64,000 nucleotides of DNA from Luteithermobacter gelatinilyticus. GTDB taxonomy: Bacteria; Pseudomonadota; Alphaproteobacteria; Sphingomonadales; Emcibacteraceae. Location of the stretch: the NCBI RefSeq assembly GCF_005849285.1, contig NZ_CP040517.1, forward strand, positions 1,990,501 through 2,054,500. The letters run 5' to 3'. The position numbers and the translations under genes are program-made. Under the pieces are notes generated by a model that worked only from the letters and a program-made list of their open reading frames with translations, searched no databases and was not told where the DNA came from. Shown here piece after piece: positions 34,855 through 42,349 of this stretch (the stretch's first letter is position 1; every line of letters starts with the position of its first letter).

Positions 34855-36284
34855 CCTTTATGATCCCAATACCCTATCGGCTGACGCCGATTTCCCCCAT
34901 CCATATCGGCTGTGGCGAAGAAGTAAACTGGGCCAGCACCCTGATCGACGGCCAAAACCTGCTGCTGATTGACCTGATGAAGGCCGAACTGCCGACTAAT
35001 CTCGCCCGCAAGATTATCGATATATCGCTGAAAAGCACAAATGAGCGCGGCCTGTTGCAATTACAGCAATTGTTCCGGGACAATCAGGCGATTCTCAAAA
35101 CCGCCGCCTATGACGCTATTCCGGTGCGTCCGAAGCTGTTGCAGGAATTCAAAAACAAGCTCGGCCGCAATGTTCAGAGAAACAACAAAAACGCCCCGAT
35201 CATCAACAAGCTGGATATTGCCCGCACCGCCTATGCGTCGCTCACCCACAGCCCCTATATCCCGGGCTCCAGCCTCAAGGGCGCCCTGCGCACCGCCTGG
35301 CTCGCCGATAAGGCAAAAAGGCAGCACGTAAAGCCAGGTAACCAAGGCAATGAACTGGATGAGAAAAAAATCCTGGGCGGAAGTTTCGCCACCGACCCCT
35401 TCCGGCTGATCCACATTGAGGATGGTATGACAACGGCGGAAAACCTTACGGAAGCTGCCTGGGCCAGCAACTGTAACCGTGAATCAGGCAAAGAAAAAAT
35501 CTCAAACCGGGTAGAGGTCATCCGCCCCTGTGCCTATGCGGCGTTTTCCGGCAGCCTCCGCCGGCGCGACCTGGGGGGGCGGCCCGCGAAAAACCATAAC
35601 CGCGAGGCGCAACCCGTTAACGCCCCGCCGCTCAGGGACCTGGTCAATACCGTCAATAATTATCATTTGAAGCTGTTTGAGGAACAGGCAAGGCAATGGC
35701 AAAATCTGAAGCAGATTGACCGAACATGGGTGGAGAAGACACAGCGACTTCTGGAAGAAGTGAATCGGCAGAATTGCATGCTGGTGCGGCTCGGCAAATA
35801 CGGCACGGCGGAAGGCAAGACCGTCAGCGATGACATGCTGCGTCAAGTCAAGGTCAAGGTTGGAAAAAAAGAATACAAAAAACAATCTCACGGCACCACC
35901 TTCTGGCTGGCGGGCGATTATCAGGCGCAAAGCGGATTTCTCCCTTTCGGCTGGGCGATCCTGGAAATCGGCGACTATCGGAGCAAGGTTCTTCAAGACT
36001 ATTGCGAGACCCTTGGGAAGAAAGCCCCTGGAACGCCGTCCGCCATGCCGAAAGATCCCGTACCCAAAGATCCCCAAAAGGCGCTGCAATGGCTCAAGGC
36101 AAAGCTCGGTCCGGCCACGAGAAACAAGGAAGCCCAGGCCGATCTGGTCATACAGGTTATTTCCAGTGCCGGATCATGGCCAATTGATGACCGTTATGAG
36201 TTGAGCGATCTTCTGGCCGATTACAACTTTGGCAAGTTCCATCAGGACATCGACGATCTGCTGGAGGAGATATGCGAGGAATAA
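34851..36284 (+). CDS. csm5: Csm5, crRNA 3'-end RAMP
   Basis: A 477-residue RAMP with LTPISPIHIGCGEEVNW at the start, the glycine-rich motif SPYIPGSSLKGALRTAWLAD near 135-155, and a long C-terminal half as usual for Csm5, including WLAGDYQAQSGFLPFGWAIL. It closes the 3' side of the complex and helps crRNA trimming. It overlaps the cas6 start by 13 bp. Confidence 0.9.
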   Translation: MTFMIPIPYRLTPISPIHIGCGEEVNWASTLIDGQNLLLIDLMKAELPTNLARKIIDISLKSTNERGLLQLQQLFRDNQAILKTAAYDAIPVRPKLLQEFKNKLGRNVQRNNKNAPIINKLDIARTAYASLTHSPYIPGSSLKGALRTAWLADKAKRQHVKPGNQGNELDEKKILGGSFATDPFRLIHIEDGMTTAENLTEAAWASNCNRESGKEKISNRVEVIRPCAYAAFSGSLRRRDLGGRPAKNHNREAQPVNAPPLRDLVNTVNNYHLKLFEEQARQWQNLKQIDRTWVEKTQRLLEEVNRQNCMLVRLGKYGTAEGKTVSDDMLRQVKVKVGKKEYKKQSHGTTFWLAGDYQAQSGFLPFGWAILEIGDYRSKVLQDYCETLGKKAPGTPSAMPKDPVPKDPQKALQWLKAKLGPATRNKEAQADLVIQVISSAGSWPIDDRYELSDLLADYNFGKFHQDIDDLLEEICEE

Positions 36285-37216
36285 CCGCACCCGAAATTCC
36301 CTTCTCCATCGCCAGCTACCGCATCACGGCGGAACTTCAGGAAGACTTCCGGCTGCCGGATTTTGCGGGCTCCCTGCTGCGCGGCGTCTATGGCCGGGCG
36401 CTCAGACGGATTTCCTGCATGACCGGGGAAAAGGAATGTCGCGACTGCCCGCTGCTCGCCACCTGTCCGTTTCCAGAACTGTTCGACCCGCCGGCGCCTG
36501 ACCCCGCAGCCGGGCATGTCACGCCTGCCCCCTATGTGATCCGGCCTCCCCGGTGGGGCGCGCGACCCATCAAGGCCGGGGAGAGTCTGATCTTCGACAT
36601 GCGGTTATTCGGCCGGGCGACCGGGCGGCTTCCCTTTGTCATTCAGGCGTGGCGACAAGCCTTGGGACGCGGCATCGGTCGTGGCGAGAACAGAGCGCGC
36701 GCCCTGATCGACCATGTGGATCATCTGGAAAGCGGCCAAACTATCTTTACTGCGGAAGAGGGACAGATCATAGCGCATGACGCCGCCCCACCCCATCTGC
36801 CGCCGGAGACAGTCGCCCGTGACGTCGCCCTCACCTTCCACACCCCGTTCCGCTCCCAGGTTCAGGGCAGACCCCTGTCCCCCGAAGCGCTCACCCCCCG
36901 ACGCCTTATTGCCGACATTATCCGTCGGGCACGGCTTCTAAGCGTAGCGCAGAACGGCACACCCTGCGGCGTAGACTGGCCGGTGGAGCGGTGGCTGGAA
37001 GCAGCCGACAATATTACCCATGATAAGGATCTCACTTGGCAGGACTGGCGCCGTTATTCCAATCGACAACACAAGACCATGACTTTAGGGGGTGTCATGG
37101 GCGTGTGGCGCTGGCGACAGGTACCACCGGACCTTATCACCCTTTTGCATATGGGCGAAATCCTGCATGTGGGCAAACAGACCGTGTTTGGTTTCGGCAG
37201 GATGAGCTGCATTTAA
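36272..37216 (+). CDS. cas6: Cas6, pre-crRNA endoribonuclease
   Basis: A 314-residue RAMP of the Cas6 family. LPDFAGSLLRGVYGRALRRI and the cysteine set CMTGEKECRDCPLLATCPF near 45-65 mark the subfamily, which may hold a zinc site. Near the C-terminus, MTLGGVMGVWRWRQVP and LHVGKQTVFGFGRM are the conserved loop and the glycine-rich motif. It should cut repeats eight bases before their 3' end, leaving the AUUGAGAC tag. It is the last gene of the effector operon. Confidence 0.9.
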   Translation: MRGITAPEIPFSIASYRITAELQEDFRLPDFAGSLLRGVYGRALRRISCMTGEKECRDCPLLATCPFPELFDPPAPDPAAGHVTPAPYVIRPPRWGARPIKAGESLIFDMRLFGRATGRLPFVIQAWRQALGRGIGRGENRARALIDHVDHLESGQTIFTAEEGQIIAHDAAPPHLPPETVARDVALTFHTPFRSQVQGRPLSPEALTPRRLIADIIRRARLLSVAQNGTPCGVDWPVERWLEAADNITHDKDLTWQDWRRYSNRQHKTMTLGGVMGVWRWRQVPPDLITLLHMGEILHVGKQTVFGFGRMSCI

Positions 37217-37277
37217 CCCTTTGCTCTTTGACATTGTGAATGGGGGCGATCTTTTTGCCAACACATTGCGACTGGAA

Positions 37278-37291
37278 TGCCAATATTGGCA
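37278..37291. promoter_or_regulatory. TGCCAATATTGGCA palindrome, copy 2 (before cas2-cas1-cas2)
   Basis: Identical to the copies at 30123 and 41261. It lies in the 165-bp gap between cas6 and the first cas2, 91-104 bp upstream of that ATG (37382), so it could control the adaptation genes separately from the effector operon. Confidence 0.75.
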
Positions 37292-37381
37292 GGCTGGACG
37301 CGGCATGGCGTTCCTGCCAGACTTATTCATAAGCAAAAAAGCCAGAAACAGGACCAGAAACAGAAAAGGGGAGCACCATTC

Positions 37382-37663
37382 ATGAGCCAGAGAGCTTTCT
37401 ATCTCGTCGCCTATGATATCTCGCACCCGGCACGCCTGCGGCGGGTGGGCGCTGCGGTAAAAGCCTATCTGACCTGTGGTCAGAAATCGGTGCCCGAATG
37501 CTGGATGACGCCCGTCGAACGGGAGCTTCTGTTCCAACAACTGTCCGAACTGATCGCCCATGATCAGGACCGCATCCATGCATTCCGCTTGGATCCACGT
37601 CAGACGCCGCTCCTAATGGGAACAGCCCAGCGCATCACCGGCGCCCCCTTTATCATCTCCTGA
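37382..37663 (+). CDS. cas2: Cas2, first copy
   Basis: The ATG at 37382 with GGGGAG upstream gives a 93-residue protein; longer versions of this ORF run through the palindrome and are not credible. The start FYLVAYDISHPARLRRVGAA contains the Cas2 first strand and the conserved Asp after Tyr. The rest (VERELLFQQLSELI, QDRIHAFRLD) fits the ferredoxin-like fold. It forms the integrase with Cas1. A second, longer cas2 follows cas1. Confidence 0.87.
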   Translation: MSQRAFYLVAYDISHPARLRRVGAAVKAYLTCGQKSVPECWMTPVERELLFQQLSELIAHDQDRIHAFRLDPRQTPLLMGTAQRITGAPFIIS

Positions 37664-37689
37664 GTACTTCTGAGAGGAAAAAGAAAACC

Positions 37690-38658
37690 ATGAGCAGTCT
37701 TTATATCGACCGGCGCGGTATCACGATCAGGTTGGAAAGTGACGCCCTAGTTTTTCACGACTCTGGTGAGCGGATTGGCACCGTTCCGATCGCACCGCTG
37801 GAAAGAATTTATCTGCGCGGCAATGTCACCCTGTCCTCCAGTCTTCTGGGCCGGCTGGGTCGTAAGGGGGTAGGCATTGTGGTATTGTCCGGCCGCAAGG
37901 GAGACGCCTCCCTGCTCCTGCCTCGCCCGCATAATGACGCCCGCCTGCGCGTGATGCAGTATGAAACTACCCGTGATCCGGCACGCGCCCTGCCACTGGC
38001 CCAGGCCACGGTTCATGCAAAGCTCAAAGCCCAGGCAAATTTTTTGGAACAGGCCGCAGAGCAACGTCCGGCGAAACGTCATGCCCTGATCACTGCCGCC
38101 CAAACCCTCAAGGTGATGACCGGACATGCCTTCCGCAAATCCGATCTTGCTGCATTACGCGGCTTGGAAGGTGCTGCTGCCGCAACCTATTTTTCAGCTT
38201 ACGCTCACCTAATACCGCCGAGCGCCAATTTCAGGGGCCGCAACCGCCGCCCGCCCCGGGATCCGGTTAATGCTTGTCTGTCACTGGCCTATACCCTTTT
38301 ACATGCCGAGGCCACGCTGGCCGCCTATGGCCACGGATTTGATCCCTATATCGGTTTTCTGCACGATCTGGATTTTGGGCGGGAATCGCTCGCCTGCGAT
38401 TTGGTGGAACCGTTACGGCCGGAAATGGATCGTTTTGTCTGGCGGATGTTTGCCGATCAAGCCCTCCGCGCGCGGGATTTCAGCACAGAAAAAGGCGGAG
38501 CTTGTCTTATGGGCAAGGCGGCAAGGGAAAGTTTTTACAACCATGTCGAACAACCGCTGGAGACGGTGCGCAAACGCCTGGAAGAAACACTGAAAACCCT
38601 GCGGCGCTATATTTTGGAGACAACGGACCATGACGACCCCGTATCTGATCGGCTATGA
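37690..38658 (+). CDS. cas1: Cas1 integrase
   Basis: A 322-residue Cas1. The metal ligands are E160 (RGLEGAAAATYF), H225 (YIGFLHDLDFG) and D237 (ACDLVEPLRPEMDR). The N-terminal beta domain (SSLYIDRRGITIRLESDALV, then LERIYLRGNVTLSSSLLGR) is complete. It has no fused reverse transcriptase, so it should take spacers from DNA. It lies between two cas2 genes and overlaps the second by 29 bp. Confidence 0.93.
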   Translation: MSSLYIDRRGITIRLESDALVFHDSGERIGTVPIAPLERIYLRGNVTLSSSLLGRLGRKGVGIVVLSGRKGDASLLLPRPHNDARLRVMQYETTRDPARALPLAQATVHAKLKAQANFLEQAAEQRPAKRHALITAAQTLKVMTGHAFRKSDLAALRGLEGAAAATYFSAYAHLIPPSANFRGRNRRPPRDPVNACLSLAYTLLHAEATLAAYGHGFDPYIGFLHDLDFGRESLACDLVEPLRPEMDRFVWRMFADQALRARDFSTEKGGACLMGKAARESFYNHVEQPLETVRKRLEETLKTLRRYILETTDHDDPVSDRL

Positions 38659-39070
38659 TATCGCCCATCCCCGGCGTCTAGGCCGTCTCCATCGCCGTCT
38701 TAAAGGCTATGGTATCCCGATTCAGTATTCCTTGTTTCTATGCAGTCTCACGGAAACCCGGCTTGCAGAGTGCGTCGCCATGATTGAAGAGATCATCAAT
38801 CCGCGCGAAGATGATGTCAGGCTGTATCCGCTGCCCACCAATTACTGGTCTTTCCGCTTGGGTCGGGCCGTGCTGCCCGACGGCATAGTTCATACCGATC
38901 TGCCTGCCAGCTGGCGTGGGGAAAAGGCCAAAAAGCCGCTGACCACAGATCCGGCCATGAACGCCGATTTTTCCCGCAAAAAACTGGTCCGCCGCCTGGA
39001 TGCCACGACACGTAAACTGATTGCCACCACTCAGACCGGTCAGAAAAAAGGCCTTTATTACATTCCCTAA
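38630..39070 (+). CDS. cas2: Cas2, second and longer copy
   Basis: A 146-residue Cas2-type protein starting MTTPYLIGYDIAHPRRLGRL, with VQYSLF-like IPIQYSLFLCSLTE and DDVRLYPLP, which are the standard Cas2 strands. About 50 extra C-terminal residues (RKKLVRRLDATTRKLIATTQ) are basic and could contact the leader. The two Cas2 proteins differ clearly, so they may form a hetero-pair or serve different steps; this is inferred. The gene ends 148 bp before the first repeat. Confidence 0.87.
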   Translation: MTTPYLIGYDIAHPRRLGRLHRRLKGYGIPIQYSLFLCSLTETRLAECVAMIEEIINPREDDVRLYPLPTNYWSFRLGRAVLPDGIVHTDLPASWRGEKAKKPLTTDPAMNADFSRKKLVRRLDATTRKLIATTQTGQKKGLYYIP

Positions 39071-39218
39071 GTCTCCTAAAACACACTTTTTAAGAGCTCT
39101 GCACCAACACAATACACCCATACAGGACATATTCATGAGACAACTGAGGAATTTGAATTATTTCTGTCTATTCACCCCGGCAAGCATTTATTCTTGCAAA
39201 TAAATTTCATATGGTGCA
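39071..39218 (+). promoter_or_regulatory. CRISPR leader
   Basis: The AT-rich 148-bp stretch between cas2 and the first repeat must hold the array promoter and the integration signals. Repeat orientation (3' end ATTGAGAC) and the decayed repeat at the other end both place the leader here. A box such as TTGAATTATTTCTGTCTATT at 39153-39172 is a possible promoter element, not proven. Confidence 0.7.
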
Positions 39219-41238
39219 GTTTGAATAACGCCCCGTTCTTCAGGGGATTGAGACAGTCCCAGTTATACAACAATTCGCGAGCGGCGATGTTTGAATAACG
39301 CCCCGTTCTTCAGGGGATTGAGACTTATTTTCATTTGTCCCTCTTTGTCATTCAATTTAGTTTGAATAACGCCCCGTTCTTCAGGGGATTGAGACTGATC
39401 CCCGAGGCGCGGGTGCGGGATAATCCCGCGTTTGAATAACGCCCCGTTCTTCAGGGGATTGAGACCCCACTCTCCATTCGCCTTGCGCGCGCCGATCTTG
39501 TTTGAATAACGCCCCGTTCTTCAGGGGATTGAGACACCCCGTTTTTGTAAAGATTGCGGCCCTTTATCGTTTGAATAACGCCCCGTTCTTCAGGGGATTG
39601 AGACGATCCTGTACCTTATAGTACAGGATAGGGCCTTGCTCGTTTGAATAACGCCCCGTTCTTCAGGGGATTGAGACATGATATAGATCATGTATTGCTT
39701 TTGTGATCTTATCGTTTGAATAACGCCCCGTTCTTCAGGGGATTGAGACCCTGCGGCGCGGGCCAGACAGACTGCCACCAGCAGGTTTGAATAACGCCCC
39801 GTTCTTCAGGGGATTGAGACTTTGTGGATTGTCGGTATCGCGCTTCCCAGTCGAGTTTGAATAACGCCCCGTTCTTCAGGGGATTGAGACTCGAGGAGCT
39901 CTGCGGGGGATACACCATGATCCCGTTTGAATAACGCCCCGTTCTTCAGGGGATTGAGACGTCCCAGTTCCGCCACAATTTGCGAGCGGCGATAATGTTT
40001 GAATAACGCCCCGTTCTTCAGGGGATTGAGACTTGGCCTTTGTGGCCAAGGAAGCCAAAGTTTTTTGTGTTTGAATAACGCCCCGTTCTTCAGGGGATTG
40101 AGACTGATTTTAAAGGATGGATATATCGCATAACAAACGTTTGAATAACGCCCCGTTCTTCAGGGGATTGAGACAATGTGGAGCCGGGACAGGTCGTGTC
40201 CCAGCCAGGTTTGAATAACGCCCCGTTCTTCAGGGGATTGAGACCTGCCCACTCCTGTTTGTCGAGCAGCTCCCGCATCTCGTTTGAATAACGCCCCGTT
40301 CTTCAGGGGATTGAGACAGCTTCCTCGGCCCTGGCCTTGGCGGCCAGGTTTTGTTTGAATAACGCCCCGTTCTTCAGGGGATTGAGACTTGTGGCCAGTC
40401 CGCGACCATATCATCGGTCGCGGCGTTTGAATAACGCCCCGTTCTTCAGGGGATTGAGACCGGTGGCCCTTGTGGGTGTTTTGGTTAGTTTCATTGTTTG
40501 AATAACGCCCCGTTCTTCAGGGGATTGAGACTTTATTTTCTCAATTATTTTATCCATCTCTTCCTCGTTTGAATAACGCCCCGTTCTTCAGGGGATTGAG
40601 ACGCGACATCAAATAATGTCGCGGCCCGGCACCAGGGTTTGAATAACGCCCCGTTCTTCAGGGGATTGAGACAGAAGGGAGGTTTCAATCTCCTCCCCGA
40701 GCTCCGTTTGAATAACGCCCCGTTCTTCAGGGGATTGAGACGGTATGCCAGCCCCCGTCTTCCTGGAGCTCGAGGTGTTTGAATAACGCCCCGTTCTTCA
40801 GGGGATTGAGACACCACTAAGTGGCCCCTATTCATCACATCCATTCATGTTTGAATAACGCCCCGTTCTTCAGGGGATTGAGACTTATCCTCAGTCGCAA
40901 GGATTTTATCCTTGCGAGTTTGAATAACGCCCCGTTCTTCAGGGGATTGAGACTCGGTGTCTGCGATTAATTCTAGAAGTTCCGGCTCTGTTTGAATAAC
41001 GCCCCGTTCTTCAGGGGATTGAGACATCATCGGTCGCGGCCATGAGCCGCTCAATCTCGGGTTTGAATAACGCCCCGTTCTTCAGGGGATTGAGACGCGG
41101 GTGCGGGGGGCGATACCCCCCACAAGATTAAGTTTGAATAACGCCCCGTTCTTCAGGGGATTGAGACCAGCTGTAGCGATCCATCAGCTCCCGGCCTGTG
41201 ACGTTTGAATAACGCCCCGTTCTTCAGGGGATTTCAGT
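39219..41238 (+). CRISPR. type III-A CRISPR array, 29 repeats and 28 spacers
   Basis: The 36-bp repeat runs GTTTGAATAACG ... CAGGGGATTGAGAC and contains a CCCC/GGGG stem. Repeats start at 39219, 39289, 39360, 39430, 39500, 39569, 39642, 39714, 39785, 39855, 39925, 39997, 40069, 40139, 40209, 40282, 40353, 40425, 40496, 40567, 40637, 40706, 40777, 40849, 40918, 40990, 41061, 41132 and 41203. Spacers are 33-37 nt. All repeats look identical except the last, whose 3' end has decayed (GGGGATTTCAG), so the trailer is on the right and transcription goes rightward. Many spacers contain perfect hairpins, and some are related to each other; see findings. ORFs called inside the array are artefacts of the repeat. 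Confidence 0.97.
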
Positions 41239-41260
41239 AAAAATTCCTGCGTCAGGGCTA

Positions 41261-41274
41261 TGCCAATATTGGCA
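41261..41274. promoter_or_regulatory. TGCCAATATTGGCA palindrome, copy 3 (before the barrel-protein/effector genes)
   Basis: The same 14 bp as at 30123 and 37278; here one more pair on each side also matches (ATGCC...GGCAT). It lies 22 bp after the end of the array and 70-83 bp before the ATG of the outer-membrane protein gene, the first gene of the right-hand block. Confidence 0.75.
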
Positions 41275-41343
41275 TGACTTTTTTATTCTTCTGAATGCAG
41301 TAGATCTTCCTCACCAACAACATTCAACAAGAGGACTATCAAA

Positions 41344-41931
41344 ATGAGGAAACGTTTTATTGCAACCACACTGATCTCAACCACGCTTTTTGCCGCCGTG
41401 CCGGGGGGTAACGTTGCCCAGGCAGAGGACAAAAACCCCTTTGCCGGCGCCTATGTGGGGGCGGAACTGGGGTATGAAAGTTATTCCTTTGACGATTTCG
41501 AGGAATTCAACAGTGGCGGCCTGTCCTATGGTGGTCTGTTGGGATACCGGGCCGCTGTGTCGCCTCATATGCTGTTAGGAATCGAAGGTTTCCTTGGCGG
41601 CGATACGGCGAAAGAGGAAGTTTATCTGGGTGGTATCGGTACGATCGAGGTCACATCCGGCACAACCTGGGCCATCAACGGCCTGGTCGGTTTTACCCGC
41701 AACAATGCCCTATTCTTCGCGACGCTGGGCTATGGCGAGGTTGACGCCAGGGCCTCAGTGCCGGCAGTCTCCGAGGCCGCACTCAGCGAAGCTTCTGGCG
41801 GCATCCGAGCCGGACTGGGCATGGAATTCAAGATCAGCGACCGAATGGGCCTGCGCCTCAGCGGTCACTGGCAGGATTTTGACGGCGCCTATGCGCTGGG
41901 CACTTCCGCCGGTCTGATCTTTCAGTTCTAA
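41344..41931 (+). CDS. small outer-membrane beta-barrel protein inside the CRISPR locus
   Basis: A 195-residue protein with a signal peptide (ending near AQAEDK) and an OmpA/Opa-like eight-strand barrel: FAGAYVGAELGYESYSFDDF, GGLLGYRAAV, GIEGFLGGD and a C-terminus GTSAGLIFQF with terminal Phe. Similar porin-family proteins are common in alphaproteobacteria and usually have no link to CRISPR. Here it lies between the array and csx16, with the shared palindrome upstream and GAGG before its start. Whether it takes part in phage defence (for example as a receptor-blocking or surface-change protein) is open. Confidence 0.85.
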   Translation: MRKRFIATTLISTTLFAAVPGGNVAQAEDKNPFAGAYVGAELGYESYSFDDFEEFNSGGLSYGGLLGYRAAVSPHMLLGIEGFLGGDTAKEEVYLGGIGTIEVTSGTTWAINGLVGFTRNNALFFATLGYGEVDARASVPAVSEAALSEASGGIRAGLGMEFKISDRMGLRLSGHWQDFDGAYALGTSAGLIFQF

Positions 41932-41944
41932 GTCAATCCTTATT

Positions 41945-41973
41945 GGGCTGTCAGTTTCGGCCGGCAGCCTTTT
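41945..41973 (+). terminator. possible terminator after the barrel-protein gene
   Basis: Stem GGCTGTC with GGCAGCC (one G-U pair) and a 10-base loop, followed by TTTT at 41970-41973, lies 14 bp after the stop codon. A second short inverted repeat (ATCAAT/ATTGAT) follows at about 41974. Partial termination before csx16 would make the effector genes less expressed than the barrel gene. Confidence 0.5.
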
Positions 41974-42022
41974 ATCAATCTTTTTAATTGATCCTTTGAA
42001 AAGAGGAGGTTAAGGTTTCATC

Positions 42023-42349
42023 ATGACAAAAAAGGGGGGTCATAAAATCTGGTTCATCAGCCGCCACCCCGGGGCCTGGGAATGGTTTCAGGCGGTCGGC
42101 AATCAACATGAATGGACGGTCACGCATCGGGTCGAACATCTTGATCCGCAGGACGTGTCCGAAGGCGATGTCGTGCTGGGCACGCTGCCGTTGCATCTGG
42201 CGGCGGCGGTGTGTGAACGCGGCGCGGAATACTGGCATTTGAGTCTCGATCTCGCGGTGCATCAGCGCGGTCAGGAACTCACCTATCAGGATATGGTTCG
42301 CTCGGATGGACGACTGGAACGTTATGACGTTAGAAAGGTAAAATCATGA
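42023..42349 (+). CDS. csx16: Csx16, CRISPR-associated ring-nuclease family protein
   Basis: A 108-residue protein that fits the Csx16 (VVA1548) family closely: WFISRHPGAWEWFQAVG, HRVEHLDPQDVSEGDVVLGT, LPLHLAAAVCERGAEYWHLS and RGQELTYQDM. Csx16 proteins have been linked to cyclic oligoadenylate breakdown, which switches off type III signalling. GAGGAGG precedes it, and its stop overlaps the next ATG (ATGA at 42346-42349). Gene neighbours are the CARF nuclease and a further CARF protein. Confidence 0.88.
   Translation: MTKKGGHKIWFISRHPGAWEWFQAVGNQHEWTVTHRVEHLDPQDVSEGDVVLGTLPLHLAAAVCERGAEYWHLSLDLAVHQRGQELTYQDMVRSDGRLERYDVRKVKS

Noticed and set aside
39590-41054. Several minus-strand ORFs with repeated motifs SQSPEERGVIQT and LNPLKNGALFK, looking like a repeat protein family
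   Set aside because: They are translations of the CRISPR repeat in different frames; spacing and coordinates coincide with the array.
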